Numbered from the stretch's first letter, positions 13,640 through 26,423 are shown. The stretch: 64,000 bases of DNA from Ceratodon purpureus (GCA_014871385.1 CM026426.1:16616183-16680182), one strand, 5' to 3'. Numbers and translations: made by a program. Notes: generated by a model from the letters alone, not told the origin.

Positions 13640-14040
13640 TAAACTATTTGACCCACCGTTGCTTCAATTTAATTTTTTATTTTTTAATTTGGGAATGCTA
13701 TCTGCTTCACACTGTTCTCTATTTTGATTTGATCTTTTTCCCAGTTATTACTCATACATTTGTTTATTACTCATACATTTGATTCAATTTCATGTTTCTT
13801 TCAAGTTTGAATAATTATTAATTTCAGTTTTTATGCAATCCCGGGTTTGGAATATGGAGATGCTTAAGAGTCATGCAGACGTAAGATTAACCTTGAAGCC
13901 TGATTTGCTTGGGCAATGATTTAACGCCCTTGCCTAATTTGGTGTCCACTTAAAGCCATTAGGAATTTTTAATTTTTTAATTTTTTTAATTTTTAGCATC
14001 TCAGAGTCGATATAAGTATGCTCGGAACATTCGTTATTTC
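13640..14040 (+). repeat. Leader module preceding SINE copy 1
   Basis: This stretch, with GCAATCCCGGGTTTGGAATA near 13837 and a GGCGTCCACTTAAAGCC-like phrase before a T-rich run, recurs as the reverse complement at 23389-23795 and in part at 26849-27072. In all three cases it lies directly 5' of a tRNA-like SINE, so leader plus SINE moved or was duplicated as one piece. Confidence 0.65.
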
Positions 14041-14176
14041 GTCAAAGCCTTGGTGGCTTGGTGTTCCGAGGCTTTGGATCCGAACTGATGTGGCAGCCCC
14101 AGGGTGCTGGAACCGGGTTCGAATCCACCCTCCGACACCCACCCCACCACGCTTTCGGATGCCCAGTTGACGGTGC
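14041..14176 (+). mobile_element. tRNA-like SINE, copy 1
   Basis: Contains a perfect RNA polymerase III B box GGTTCGAATCC at 14116-14126 and an A-box-like TGGTGGCTTGG at 14051, 65 bp upstream. It ends GACGGTGCA and is followed by a T-rich run. Three more copies lie in the window (23033, 23252, 27073). The spacing fits a tRNA-Ser/Leu-type head, but no tRNA cloverleaf can be folded by eye. Confidence 0.6.
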
Positions 14177-14979
14177 ATTTTTTATTTTTTTTTAATTTTT
14201 TCTTTTATAAATTATTTTCACTGAAGAGTTCTAATTAAGGATGAATTAGTTCTTATCCATGTTCCACTGAAACTTCATTTCTCATTTCACCCACTCGTAA
14301 AAGATAAGTTCACTTTAACGTTTCCTTCAATTTTCACTAATAATAAATATTGTTCTGACCATTGCCATGCTTCATTGTTTTTCTTTTTTTATTTGGTTCT
14401 GATTGGGTTTACTTCTGTTCACACTAATTAAGGATGAATTAGTTCTTATTCATGTTTCATTGAAACTGGATTTTTTCATTAATCCTATTATCATTCACCC
14501 ATAAAAGATAAGGTGACTTTTAAAGTTTTATGTTTCTTTCAAATCTCAATGATTATGGCTATTGTTTTCACCCTTGCCATGCTTTAGTGTGCATTGATTA
14601 AGGATGAATTAGTTCATATTCATGTTTCACTGAAACTTCATTTTTCATTTATCTATTTTACACCCACTCATAAAAGATAAGTCCACTTCAATGTTTCCTT
14701 CGATTTTCAGTCATTATGAATATTGTTTTGGATTCTTGCCGTGCTGCACTGCTCTAATCTTTAATATGGTTCTAATTGGGGTTAGTTCTGTGTACACTGA
14801 TTAAGGTTGAATTAGATCTTATTCATGTTTCACTTAAACAGGCTTTTTTCATTCATCTATTTTTCACCCACCCATAAAAGATAAGTTCACTTCAATGTTT
14901 CAAGATTCCAAGCCTCAAATTTGAAAGAACTATGTTGGGCACCAAATTAAGAAAGGTGGTTTAGTCAAGTTCCAGGCGA

Positions 14980-15400
14980 ATCAGGCTTCATTAATCATAA
15001 CAAAGTGGACTCTAGGCTTAAGCAACTGAGCCTGCATCCATTTCAAATTACACATGCAATTCAAGGTCTGGAAACATAGAAGTTTATGGACATAACCAAT
15101 TAATTGCATAACTTTTACACAACTAGTTAACAGTTGCGTAACTAATTAGCATATCTAATCAGGCTTGCAGCTAATACAGAGTGGACACTGGGCTTAAGCA
15201 ATTGAGCCTGTAGGTTTAGGGTCTAAATGCACGTGCAACATAACTAATTTGTTGCATGACTGGTTTGCATCGACAACTTTGCATAACTAATTAGCATAAG
15301 TGGATATGGCTTCAAGCTAAAACGAGGACACAAATCTTAAGCAACTGAACGAGGATCAAATTGAAATTACTCATGCAATTGGGAGTATGTAGAAGAAGAA
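14980..15400 (+). repeat. 150-180-bp tandem repeat, ~3 copies
   Basis: Three diverged units share GGCTT...CTTAAGCAACTGAGCCTG...CATGCAATT, near 14985, 15160 and 15303. The CTTAAGCAA...AGGCTT part also resembles the reverse complement of the leader module at 13640, so the two repeat families may be related. Confidence 0.5.
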
Positions 15401-15680
15401 GTTTTCCAACACATACATAACTTGCCATTTAAACGGGTGCAAACTTGAAAGCCTTGTTTTAAACATAGGAAGTTCGGTTTGAAAGTTCCGAGTGTAATAA
15501 CCGTGGGGTTCAAAATGGAGCTTCAAGAAGTTCAAAGGACGGAAACTAGCGGTTAGCTTGATTATAAGGCAAAAGACAGTATCAACAGAATGTGCTACCT
15601 ACACCCCAAGCAAGTGCACATCGACAGTCACACTATATCTGCATGTACTGGCTACACAAGACCGCAATGTCCTTCAGCTT

Positions 15681-17085
15681 CTAGTGAGTGGCTTCGATCT
15701 CAGGATCTTGAAATACATGGACTTTGCCGTTAAATTGTGCAACCCACGCTGGATCCATGGTCACGTTACAGGAAGGGCAGACATATGCGGGAGCAGCGTC
15801 GATCATCTCCGCAACGCAGACAGGATGGAAGAGGCAATTGCAAGCTCCGAGGATGGCTGCTTTGGCAACGAATCCTTTGCTGCAAAGGGGGCACGTTTCC
15901 GGGAGGGGTGGCACTTCGATGTCGGGAACAGATTGGTCGGAAGGATACTTGAGCACCGGTCGCGGACGTAGAATCGGGTTCTGGAGCTGTGCATTCCACA
16001 ACTCCATCACTGCTTCCCCGAGTACATCTTGGGCCTTGCCGTGAGCTTCTTTCGCATGGTCCAGGGGTCCATTTGCTTGCGTGTGAGTTGAGAGTGTCGC
16101 GTCCAAGCATGTGCTCCTCATGCATCTGTGTCAGCTTCACCGACAGGACTCTTGCAGCTTCAGCCTGTTCCTTGTATTGGTTTGGCGTCCCACTACGGAA
16201 GACACGCTGAAGCTCCCTAATCGCGTCTCCGTGCTCTGCTTCAGCTCTCCCGATGTCGTGGACAGTGGTCTTCATCAAGCTCCTCTCTGCCTCAGCATGT
16301 CGGCGTTTGATTGCCTGAAGTGCGGCCGATGCTTTTGCCTCAGATTCCACGGCGTCGTCAACCAACTGCTGCGCTGCATGGACAGAAGCAGGCATACTTC
16401 GGTGTGCTAGAGCATCGTCTGTCAACTCTTTGATGATCAAGCACAGGCCCTCGATCTGTCGACGCAAAGCAACGGGTCCGAGCTTCAAGGGGTTCTTGGG
16501 AGCCATGGCGAGGCGCTTCGATCGGCGACATGAGGCTTCAGCGACCCAGTTCACTTGGAACCCGTGGACAAAGGTCGCGAAAGCTGCTTTCAAAAACCGC
16601 ATAGCAAAGTAGAAGTTGTCGGGACGATTTCCGTAAACCTCGTAGTTAAACTGTAGAAACTTATGTGCTTGCTCCTTGTCGGTGCAGTTCGCCACCTCGA
16701 ATCTATTTGGCTGCGCACCGACTCTCCACACTTGCTTGACTGCTGCCTCCGTGATCTGCGGGTAGGCTTTGCAGACATCGTCCACCATTGGACCCTTGTC
16801 GTAGAGGCCCACAATGTCGCGGAAGAAGACATGGTCGTACTCTGCAAAGCGGCCGCGTAGCACAGGCGCCGCTGCAACCAACCTATCCTGCAACGCATCC
16901 GGGATTCCCGCGAGGTCGAATGGAGAATCGAACTCGGAGCTGGCCCAAGCATATGCCGCAGCAAGTTGGGTCACGTCATCGTCGCCGCAGCTGACATCTC
17001 CGTCGTCTTCGAGCGTGGGCGTGCTTCGGGGTTTCGGCGTGGACGGGCTGCCGGGCCCGGACTTGCGGTGCTTCTGACTCACCAT
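15681..17085 (-). CDS. Coiled-coil/C4HC3 zinc-finger family member 2 (one frameshift)
   Basis: The start is the ATG at 17085 (MVSQKHRKSG), which aligns with MVQEKKRRSR in member 3; the stop is TAG at 15681. Intronless, about 465 residues. In order: a basic/Ser/Pro leader; the conserved N-terminal domain (FDLAGIPDALQDRLVAAAP, VFFRDIVGLYDKG, RVGAQPNRFEVANCTDKEQA, NWVAEA, NPLKLGPVALRRQIEGLC); an Ala/Glu-rich coiled coil with FRSGTPNQYKEQAEAARVL; and a C-terminal finger C-x2-C, then CNCLFHPVC, then C-x2-C, with a trailing WVAQF. Cys in ligand position 4 and His in position 5 give the C4HC3 (RING-CH/PHD-like) order. One frameshift near 16078 separates the coiled coil from the finger; it could be real or a sequencing error. 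An E3 ligase or zinc-adaptor role is possible, but nothing shows it. Confidence 0.7.
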
Positions 17086-19679
17086 GTTGCTTGAGGTTTC
17101 CTCTGACCTTTCTTGAACAAAGTCCGCGCAGAGTGTTAAAAGCAACTAAGGAAATCGAACCTCGACACGCAGTAGCAACACTTTGTGGCAGCACAAATGT
17201 CGACGGCAGGAAGAATGAGCACAACGCAAACCTGAAGCTCCAACAAGCTGCAACAATTGCGAGAGCAAACAAGAGGTGCACGCAACATCGTCTGCCAAGT
17301 TCCAGAGGTTTGAAAGTGGTTCTCTAAGTTGCAAAGGTACGATTCATCCTCGCAAATTGATACGGTAGCTTGGCCTGAATCGATAGTTCAGGCGTGAGAT
17401 GCTTTAGTCGTAAAATCCGATGGAGCCATTAAGTGGTTAAACAAAACAGAAGCATGTCAGATTTCATTAATTAGTTTGGGTGGTTTGTATTCGAGATGTT
17501 GATGTTGCGGGGTACATGAGTTGGACACAGGGACAGTAGACTTCTATGAGGAGTAGCTATTGAGGATCTAATGCTCAAAATATGTGCCCACCAGCCTGAT
17601 CCCTTATTTCAAGAATTGAAAACATATAAATTTAGAGAACCCTGAGAGCGTGTAAGAGAAAAACATAAAAAGAAGGGAAAAAATTGAAGATATATATAAA
17701 ATATATTAAGAGAAGAGATAGTATTAAAAAACCGGAAAACAAAAGCTTAAAGGAAGCCAAAAACTGAACTACTTTCCCCTTAAAAGAGACTCAAAAAAAA
17801 GAAATCGGAAAAGTAAGATTGGAGAGAAAAGTGAAGCAGAGAAAATAAATCCAATTAAAAGAAAGGACTGAATGGATGGATGGTGTATATAAGAAATAAC
17901 CGAAGAAACTTTAGAGTGAACTAATCATTCCTTTAAACAAAAGTCAAGTTAAAGCTTCTAATAGTTTGTAATAGTTGAAGATATTAGTTCAGACGTTTCA
18001 ATGTTTTACAAAGTAAGGTCATTCTTCATCCTTTCCCAAATCATTGGTTGTTGGTATTCATAATGATTTATTCGTTTTTTTAAAGGAGAGATGACCATTT
18101 AATTGTTAGCATATATGAATTGCGAGTTCTCTTTGGGTTGGGTTTACAGCACTTTGACAAAATGATTCCAATTTCGTTAAAGAAGTTAGTTTAGAACTCA
18201 TTTGAAAATAATTCTTCCCAAGAATCCAACAATCGACGGTTTGCTTTTGCAGAGGTGCTAAAATGTTTGAAGAATGATTATAGATTACATGAATAAGACG
18301 TGATCAAAGATCCATATTGGATGTATAGAAACCTGTAAAAATTCCCTGATATTGAAAACCGCCTCAATTTAAAAATGTTGTTTAAATATAAAGAACTGCA
18401 TAGTAAATTATCTTATCCAATGCCTAAATTTGGTGTGAAAAGTGGATAATATACTAAGATTAGTATAAATAGAGTATGTGAAATTCTACCCAAGCAAAAC
18501 TTGCATTGACTTTAGTTCATAGTTGATCTCGCAAAAATAGAGTCAGAAATTGAATAATGAGAAAAAAAATTAAAATAAAATAAAATGACCACCTTAAAAT
18601 TATCTTCGTCTTTGTTTCCACTTCAATAAATTTTGATAACAAAATATTCAAATTTTGACCATAATCTAGTAGCATTGAAGAGTTCAGCTTCTAAAACATA
18701 CATTATTTATTGATCATTTCTAAATCCAACCATTTCGGTAGAATCTCATATTCAAAGACTATAATTTGTATTCTGTAACCCTCATTCGATTACCCAAACC
18801 TTATGGCCTTCAACCTGCATCAGGTAACAGAACAATGACATGGCTATCCACACTTGTGCAGCACTGTTTGGATATTAGATGATGTAGACAGTTCGCTTTG
18901 CAACATAACAAGTGATGAGAGCAGGTACTTGGCGCAGGCTTCCCCACTCTCCACACGTCCATTGGTGTAGAGGTTGAATCTGAACCTGTACGGTTTGTGA
19001 TCATGATCTAGGTTTGAAAAGAATCTGTAGAGAATTTTTGGGGACTTTTTGTATTTACCTTCTAAGCCATGCAGCCCTGTAAGGCCCTTTCATGGCTTGT
19101 GAACTTGTTTTTGTTTATTTAATCTCAACATATTTTTTGTGTCGTGAGTGACACCTTCAAGGAATGTACAACCACTTGCTTAGGAAGTTTTTCTTAAGAA
19201 AAAGTTGTAATTTTTAATTCTGATAAAAACACAAGGTATCTTCTAGCTTAAAGCACAAAGTTCCTCTATTCTTTACTTCAACTACACTTTTAGCTACCGC
19301 TTAACCGGAACCTATTCCCCAGCATCTCTGCCAAAATGTAATTGGTAAAATTTACAAATAGTGGCAAGTCATGGGAAAATGTGGTTTTCTTAAAACCTTT
19401 CTCATGTATTTTTCCCTTCTCTATTATGCAAATACCCCTAGTAATTACTTGGGGTACTTGGGCACCCCTCTCCGACTGCAAGCCTTCACTTACAAAGCAC
19501 CGGACCAACAAGAGGAACCAGGGGTCCCCTACGAATACAAATCCGAAGTCGATTTTAGGAGTAACTAACTCTCAGTTAATTAATTCTGCACCTTAAAATC
19601 AGTCATCCACCACTTGGATGAAAAAACAATCATCCCAATAAACTAGAAGCCACATTCATCTGCAATAGCCGTTGTGTAT
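17086..19679. other. Gene-poor AT-rich spacer
   Basis: Upstream flank of the minus-strand gene followed by AT-rich sequence. Open frames are short and random-looking. I see no gene, RNA or element. Confidence 0.45.
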
Positions 19680-20035
19680 ATCTGTCTTCACCTAATTTTG
19701 TTATATCTTCACCTAATTTTGTTTTACTTTTTTCTTATCTTTCTTCTTCCTTCCCTATATGTATTCATTCAAATTTTTTTGTTTATCTTCTTTTGTTAAT
19801 TCCTTTTTATGTTTTATCTTTTATTTTGTTTATCTCTGTTACATTTTTTTGTTTGTTTTCATCTTTTGTTGCTTATTTTTTTTTCTTTTTTTTCTTCTTA
19901 TTTTCCTTAATTTTTCAATTTGTTTTCCCTATATTCCTTTTCATTACTTATTTTTAATCTTTTTTCTTTCTTTCATTTTTTTTTTAATTTTTTTTCTTTT
20001 TCCCTTTTTTTTTTTTTTTTTTCCTCTTGGTCTTC
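19680..20035 (+). repeat. T-rich low-complexity tract
   Basis: Long runs of T broken by C and A. Reading it gives a Phe/Leu-rich frame that is composition only, not a membrane protein. Confidence 0.75.
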
Positions 20036-20244
20036 ATGGCGTGGAATTGATAGGATATATGAAAAAATAATCACAATTTATTCGGGTATGAATAGGTGTA
20101 AATTTCTACATTTATCAATTTAGGAGCCATTATTTTTGGAATATACCGTAAAACACCTTCTACGGACATAGGTCCCATATATGCCATGTCATGCAAAATC
20201 ATTTCAAAATATCAAATAAATAGTCCAAAAATTGAAAATTTAGT

Positions 20245-20278
20245 GCTCACCGCTCACTGCTCACCGCTCACCGCTCAC
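20245..20278 (+). repeat. 7-bp tandem repeat (GCTCACC)
   Basis: About five units of GCTCACC with one C-to-T variant. A short GC-rich island in AT-rich DNA. Confidence 0.85.
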
Positions 20279-20526
20279 AAGATAGCATTCCTGGGAATAG
20301 GTCTTGTCGTTTAGCTTTTAACGTAACTAAAGGTCACTGTAGTAAGTAAAGAATTATAGAATGCACCCTAAACCCTTAAAAGGACCTCTTTATAACTCTA
20401 ATGTCTTAATTACCCTAAGTATCACATTACCCAAGTAATCCATACTCTCAATTGGTTTAAAGGTCATGGGAGTTTAATTTGACCCGTACCACCTCGAGGT
20501 TTATTGCCATCACTCCCTTCCAAGTT

Positions 20527-21760
20527 CAATTAGACAATGCATTTACTATACATATGGAAGTTCATTCATTACTAGGTTAGAATCTAGTGTTCTACCTATT
20601 TATGCCTATGAATGATGCTTTGGGATATGTTATGATAGATTAACTTATCTCAAGCAACTCCTTCCTTGTCTTCATCTTTTTCCTTCCATCCATCACATTT
20701 CAATTAGACATGTAATTACTCATTCACATTCAATCTTATTCCAAGTCTACCATTCATTTCAATTATACTCCTCAATTGCATTACTCAATTTCACTACAAT
20801 GATTGTACTATTTCTCCAATTGAATACTTTTAAGTTTTATTATAATGAAAACTAATAATCACCAAGATTGATCACTCCTTAATAATTAATTCCACTTTTG
20901 TCCATCAATGTACTCAATATATCTATCATGCTTCAAGTCATTCTCAGTCTTCCATTTCAGATGGCCAATCTAATTTAAAAGACTATCAAGTAATACTCAA
21001 TTCATTGTTCGAGTACTCATATGGAATTCTTACTCTTCCATAATTCTCATTCACAACAATGCAATGTCAATTGGACAAACTGCTGTATTAGTATTATCTG
21101 GAATTTCTATTTTCCAATACACTTAGTAAATCTCCATTCACCCTGAGTTCAATTAGACAAATTCTCCCACCGTGCACTTTGCTCCATCGTCTTCAATTTT
21201 CAAATAGACAGTATCCAGTGTGAGTCACCACATTCACTGTGTAACTCTCACCCACTCTCCACTGTGTCCATGATCCATGCGAGTCAAGTTGACAATGTAT
21301 GTATGCACATGGACGCATGCTGGACCACCATCCTGCCCATTTGACCAGTATCAACTAGACATTATGAAGCAGGTAATCGAATTCAATTGTCAATTAGACA
21401 GTAGCCAGTTTAATCAAATCCTCCATTCTGGTTTCTACAGTTTTTCAGATGAATTCACTGTGCAGCAAATTGACAGTTCCAATTTGACAAAGAGCATTGC
21501 AAATCAGTTAAACAGTAAGCTACTCATAGTCAAGTTGCCAATCAATCAGACAATGGAATTCTATATTTATATTTTTTACATAATGTGACTATCACTCACA
21601 CTGTGTTGTGTGGTGTGGTGAAGTAATTCCTTCTTCTTCCTTGTTTCCTAGTTATGCCTTAATTCCCAAAAGGTGTCCCTGTAGGTAGAGTCAATTTGAC
21701 AAGTCATGTCTCTTGAATTCTACAATACGTCCATTTGACTATCAATCAGATTTCTACAGT
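20527..21760 (+). repeat. Dispersed TCAATTAGACA-type motif
   Basis: The phrase (T)CAATTAGACA or one-step variants (CAACTAGACA, CAATTTGACA, CAAGTTGACA, CAAATAGACA, CAATTGGACA) recurs at about 20527, 20701, 21068, 21150, 21201, 21285, 21352, 21391, 21480, 21545 and 21691. Spacing is uneven (39-90 bp in the dense part). It looks like an eroded minisatellite or satellite. No gene is seen in this stretch. Confidence 0.45.
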
Positions 21761-23032
21761 CACCAACTATGATGGAATTCAAAATAGACTTGGTAACTCA
21801 GTACTATTTACACTGTGTTTCTGAAAAGGAACTTTTCTCAAAAAAAGTCAGCTCACAATATTATTAAATAGTCATAGTCTGACTCATGGATGTATTACTT
21901 CTTCCAACATTATACCAATATTACATTGGAATGTATAATAAAAACTCAGATTTTTTATTTTTTATTTTTTATTTTTTAAACAAATGGAGCAATTTTATTC
22001 CACTCCGAAGTAAGAACAAAATGGCACAGCTGCAAGACCGAGGGGGCCCATGTATGAGAAAACTGGCGAAAGAATAACCACCCTAGCCGGGAACTTGGAT
22101 TCTTTGGAACTTTGTGCAAATGAAGAGAATATCTTTTAAAGGTACCATGCATATGGATATTGAAAACCAACCTATAGGATATGTGGCTCAAAACCCACGC
22201 GAGGGCCTCAAATCGTAGGGTAGACCTCTCCAAGCAGAAGGTACATTATAGCTTGCAATTTCAAATTTCTATGTACTTATGGTGTACATTTTAGGCCGAG
22301 CAGTTCTTGAGCCACCTACAAGTTCCCCTTCCAAAATTCATAACTAATTCAGTATTAATCCAAAATTAATTATGCCAATTGGTCCACTTTTCTGTACACT
22401 TTATCCATCTTCCAAAATTGAATTCTTTTTATAGATCCCCATCGAGCCTACCAATCTAAAATTGGTACGGTTTCCGAGCCACCCACTATAGGTCCCGGAT
22501 TGAATAAAGTGGGATTGTTTACCATGGTGATTTTCATTTATTAGGTTCGTAAACATTCATTCTTCCTTGCAAGTTTCCATCCAATTTGGTAATTTTCATC
22601 CCTTTCCATTCGTTTCACCTACAAAAAATCATATGAATACATTAGTCCAAACCACATTATCTTGTGACTTTATAGTCCATTATTATAATAGGGTAGTAGG
22701 TTAATTTACAAATAAATCTAAGAATAAAAATAAGAATAAAATTCTATCGATGAAAAATAGAAACATGAAAAGTTTTTTTAATTAATATTTATCAAGCTTA
22801 AATCAAGCCATGCAAGGTTATTTGGCAGAGAATTTTTTTAAATACTCAAATACCAAAAACTTATTTTTTGCAAAGACAAATCTTATTTTTTCAGAAAATA
22901 TAAACAAGTATTTGTTCACACGTGGACGAACCTGCAAATTTTCATATGGTGATAGTAATATCTTCATATCCAGTAAAAGAACACCTCAGTGAAAATAATT
23001 TATAAAAGAAAAAAATAATAAAAAAAAATTTC

Positions 23033-23168
23033 GCACCGTCAACTAGGCATCCGAAAGCGTGGTGGGGTGGGTGTCGGAGGGTGGATTCGAACCCGGCACT
23101 AGCACCCTGGGGCTGCCACGTCAGTTCGGATCCGAAGCCTTGGAACACCAAGCCACCAAGGCTTTGAC
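23033..23168 (-). mobile_element. tRNA-like SINE, copy 2
   Basis: Reverse-strand copy with the B box intact (GGATTCGAACC on the plus strand near 23083). It shares the variant phrase CTAGTGCCGG with copy 4 in the opposite arm of the inverted repeat, so these two are allelic partners of the duplication. Confidence 0.6.
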
Positions 23169-23251
23169 GAGATGGTGAATGTTCTGAGCATACTTATATC
23201 GAATCCTCGATTCTGGAAATTAAAAAATTAAAAAAAAAAAATAAAAAATTT

Positions 23252-23388
23252 TGCATTGTCAACTGGGCATCCGAAAGCGTGGTGGGGTGGGTGTCGGAGG
23301 GTGGATTCGAACCTGGTTCCAGCACCCTGGGACTGCCACATAAGTTCGGATCCGAAGCCTCGGAACACCAAGCCACCAAGGCTTTGAC
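23252..23388 (-). mobile_element. tRNA-like SINE, copy 3
   Basis: A second reverse-strand copy about 80 bp from copy 2, joined to a leader module (23389-23795) like copy 1. Its sequence (CTGGAACC before the B box) is closer to copy 1 at 14041. The opposite arm of the inverted repeat holds only one SINE. Confidence 0.6.
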
Positions 23389-23799
23389 GAATAACGAATG
23401 TTCCGAGCATACTTATATCGACTCTGAGATGCTAAAAATTAAAAAAATTAAAAAATTAAAAATTCCTAATGGCTTTAAGCGGACGCCAAATTAGGCAAGG
23501 GCGTTAAATCATTGCCCAAGCAAATCAGGCTTCTAGGTTAATCTTACGTCTGCATAACTAATAAGCATCTCCATATTCCAAACCCGGGATTGCATAAAAA
23601 CCGAAATTCTAAATTATTCAAACTTGAAAGAAACATGAAATTGAATCAAATGTATGAGTAATAAACAAATGTATGAGTAATAACTGGGAAAAAGATCAAG
23701 TTGAAATAGAAAACAGTGTGAAGCAGATAGCATTCCCAAATTAAAAAATAAAAAATTAAATTGAAGCAACGGTGGGTCAAGTAGTTTACCTATAAGCTG

Positions 23800-24582
23800 A
23801 AAATTTAAAAGAAATATCAAAGGGAACCAATCTTCCTTCATGAGTGTGCACAATACTTGTGAAAATTAAAGCAGAGAAAACGTTTGCTAAAGCAAAGGGG
23901 AAGATGTAGTTCTTACTAATAACAGATAATTTCAATGCGAAAACTCCGCTAAGAAAACATGGTTTGATTTTCGGTTACAAATGGTTACAACAGATTTGCA
24001 AGGATGATACACTGCCCATCCCCTTTTCATCCAGCGCTGGTTATCCTCTTCGTATGTCTAGATATTCATCGACTGAAGGTGGATAAAAATCGGATGTCAT
24101 CGTGGTCGGCAGCCTTTTTTTTAATTATGGGTTCCATCATCCATGTACTCGGATTAGACAACCTGGAACAAGCATCTTGATGGAGCTGACCCAAGAGTCT
24201 CCCATCGTAGTATTTAACGGGTTGCTTCAGCAATTGCTTGTACTCCTCATCAATCAATTTTATTCCGGCTGCTTCTCCAAGGAGTCCCTTTCTCATTAAA
24301 TTTTGCACAATGATGGGAGACAAAGGACGCTGGATATTTGAAGAAGAGAAGCCAATGCAGTGGCAGAATTTTCCCATGCGCCCGACAATCGTCACCTCCG
24401 CCACTCAGAACTGTAGATCTGCTACAGCACGCACCTCGCTCCCGCCCACTGCAAAGGTTGACTCTGATCCCATTTGCAATTTGCTGTAGAAGCTCTTGAT
24501 TTTTTATTAACCTTCTTCTTCACTTGAAATCAATGTGCCTAATATGTTGCGGTTGTTTGCCTCTCAGATTGATTGTGTCGCC
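23800..24582. other. 5' flank of family member 3
   Basis: No gene is supported. The stretch lies inside the inverted repeat and probably includes the promoter and 5' UTR of the gene starting at 24583. GC content rises after about 24000. Confidence 0.4.
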
Positions 24583-26423
24583 ATGGTGCAAGAGAAGAAG
24601 CGGAGATCCAGGGTTCCTCATACACCAACCAGGAGATTGAGCCGCAATGTGGTGATCGACTCCGACTATAGTGACGAAGGCGAAGGATCCGAGACACCAA
24701 TCTCACATGCCGAAGCAGATTTGGAAAGCATTGCCCAAGCGTTTGACGTGGGAAACTATGAGTGGGATGTCCCACTGGATCTCACGGGAATCCCGGGACC
24801 ATTGCAAGCTTCCATGGTTAAGGTTGCTCCAGCGATCGTTGGCCGCGAAGCCATGTACGATGCGGCGTTCTTCAGTGAGCAGGTTGGTAATCACTTTCTT
24901 TGATTCGCATAGGCTTGCTTCCTCCCCACTATGTTTCAATTTAATTCTTCTTCGTTTCCTAAAGCTTGCGGCCCATACTGTTTCTCAACTTGCTGCATAA
25001 GTTTGTTTTAGTTTGAATTGGACAATTGGAAGTTCATGCTTGCGGTCCAGTTTCTGTCAAGACTCTTTCGGCATGCTCGAGCCGTTTTGTTTGTATTTGA
25101 TTTTTCTTGCTTTTCTAAAGCTTGCCGCCCATACTGTTTCTAGTTTCTTTCAGCTTACTTTCCATTTTGTTTGAATTTGATTTTACTCTAAATTGCGGAA
25201 TCTTGCGGTCCAGCTTGTTTCAATAAGACTTCTTTATTTTTCAGGTTGGCTTGTGCAACAAAGGTGCCATGGTCGACGACGTTGGAATTGTTTACCCGCA
25301 CATTTCGGACAGTGACATCACCAAGATCTGGAGGGTTGGAAATCAAGCAAACCGTTTTGAGATTATCAACTGCACCGACAAGGAGCAGGCTCGGTTATTC
25401 AGCAAACACTGCTACGAAGTCTATGGACACAGCCCCGACAACAAGTACTACTCCATGCGGTTTTTGAAGGGTGCCTTTACAACATTCGTGCACGGATTGG
25501 AGGTCAACTGGGTGGCTGAAGCACTGCATTGTCGGAGCAGACGCATCGCCACGGCATTGAAGAATCCCCCCAAGCTTGGCCCCATCGCACTCCGCCGCCA
25601 GGTTGAGGGCCTATGCGGCATCATCCGAAGCATGTCCACAGCATCTCCATCTCCACCGACACTGGAAACCTTGGTCGATGCAACGGAAAAGGCGGCGCAA
25701 CTTGCGGCAGCAGATGAGATATCCGCAGCGGAGGGGCTTCGTGCACTTCAGAAGGAGAAGGATGACGCTGAGGCAGTTCTGAGAAGATACTCCACCAAGG
25801 ATGTAGGAGATGCCGAAGCAGCGAGTGCCGCAGCCGTGTTGGAGCAGAAAAGGCTCTTCCAATCGGGGACTCCAGCGGATTACAAGGCCCAAATGGAAGT
25901 GGTTCGGTCCACCGCCGAAAAATTCGCTGATTTGCAGGAGGCCGTGATGACCGCTCGATTTACCATCGACCGTCTTGCTCAGGAGAATGGGCCACTCTCC
26001 ATGGTTGCCGCGGTTTTCAAGCAATCCCAGGTGGCACGTGCTGTAGCTGATGCGGCATTCAAGAAGGCACGGATGGATAATTTGGTGTTGCGTCCCAAGT
26101 CTTTGTTCCAGTACCTGCATTGACAGTCGGTACCACCGGTTGGAGTCGCAAGTTTGAAGGATTGGTGCTCGATGTGCTCAAAGGGATTCGTGGCTGGGGC
26201 TGTTGTGCTCGGATCATGTGGTTTCCTTTTCCATAATACTTGTGTTGCAGAGATGATTGAATCCAAGTGTCACCGTTGCCTCTTTTGCGACACAGATCTT
26301 GACGCATCGTGGGTTGCACAGTGGGGCGGGCAGTTGACTCCTGAGCAGGATCGTTGGATGGAGCAAACAGTGGACCTTGTCAAGCGTGTTGGAGAACCGT
26401 ACCCCCCAGCTGCAAGGAACTAG
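24583..26423 (+). CDS. Coiled-coil/C4HC3 zinc-finger family member 3 (in-frame TGA before the finger)
   Basis: Exon 1 is 24583-24882 and exon 2 is 25245-26423, with a 362-bp GT-AG intron between ...FFSEQ and VGLCNKG. Members 1, 2 and 4 have no intron there. The protein has a basic leader (MVQEKKRRSR), the conserved N-terminal domain (LDLTGIPGPLQASMVKVAP, RVGNQANRFEIINCTDKEQA, NWVAEA, PPKLGPIALRRQVEGLC), an Ala/Glu-rich coiled coil with SGTPADYKAQ, and a C-terminal finger (C-x2-C, CGFLFHNTC, C-x2-C) with trailing WVAQW. Ligand 4 is Phe instead of Cys here. A TGA at 26121-26123 cuts off the finger; the frame stays open and conserved beyond it. The gene is enclosed by inverted repeats of more than 1.1 kb. 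Function unknown. Confidence 0.7.
24883..25244 (+). other. Member-specific intron with internal repeats
   Basis: This intron contains the phrase AAAGCTTGC(G/C)GCCCATACTG twice and several TTTGATTT/CTTGC(G/T)GTCCA phrases, which recur downstream of the gene at 26740-26830. It therefore probably derives from the element's own flanking repeats. Confidence 0.45.

Larger units (their letters stand above)
13243..14905 (+). repeat. 170-200-bp tandem repeat interrupted by a SINE-bearing insert
   Basis: Units start with the phrase GAATTAGTTCTTATTCATG (or close) near 13243, 14241, 14434, 14604 and 14805. Each continues with CACCCACTCATAAAAGATAAG and a TGCCATGC/GTGCTGCAC phrase. Spacing is 170-201 bp except between the first two (998 bp), where about 800 bp holding the repeat module at 13640-14176 sits inside the array. 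Confidence 0.65.
22054..23600. repeat. Left arm of large inverted repeat around family member 3
   Basis: From ATGAG at 22054 this arm is nearly identical, as reverse complement, to 27073-28186. The unique ~975 bp (22054-23032) is followed by SINE copy 2, SINE copy 3 and the leader module. The arms diverge abruptly outside ATGAG. No target duplication is visible at the outer ends. Confidence 0.8.

Noticed and set aside
14041-14176. A real tRNA gene, suggested by the perfect B box GGTTCGAATCC
   Set aside because: No acceptor or anticodon stem can be drawn, four near-copies occur within repeats, and two lie in inverted-repeat arms. It is better called a tRNA-like SINE.
19759-20070. Phe/Leu-rich frame resembling a membrane protein
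   Set aside because: It comes from a T-rich low-complexity tract with no start context, codon bias or splice support.
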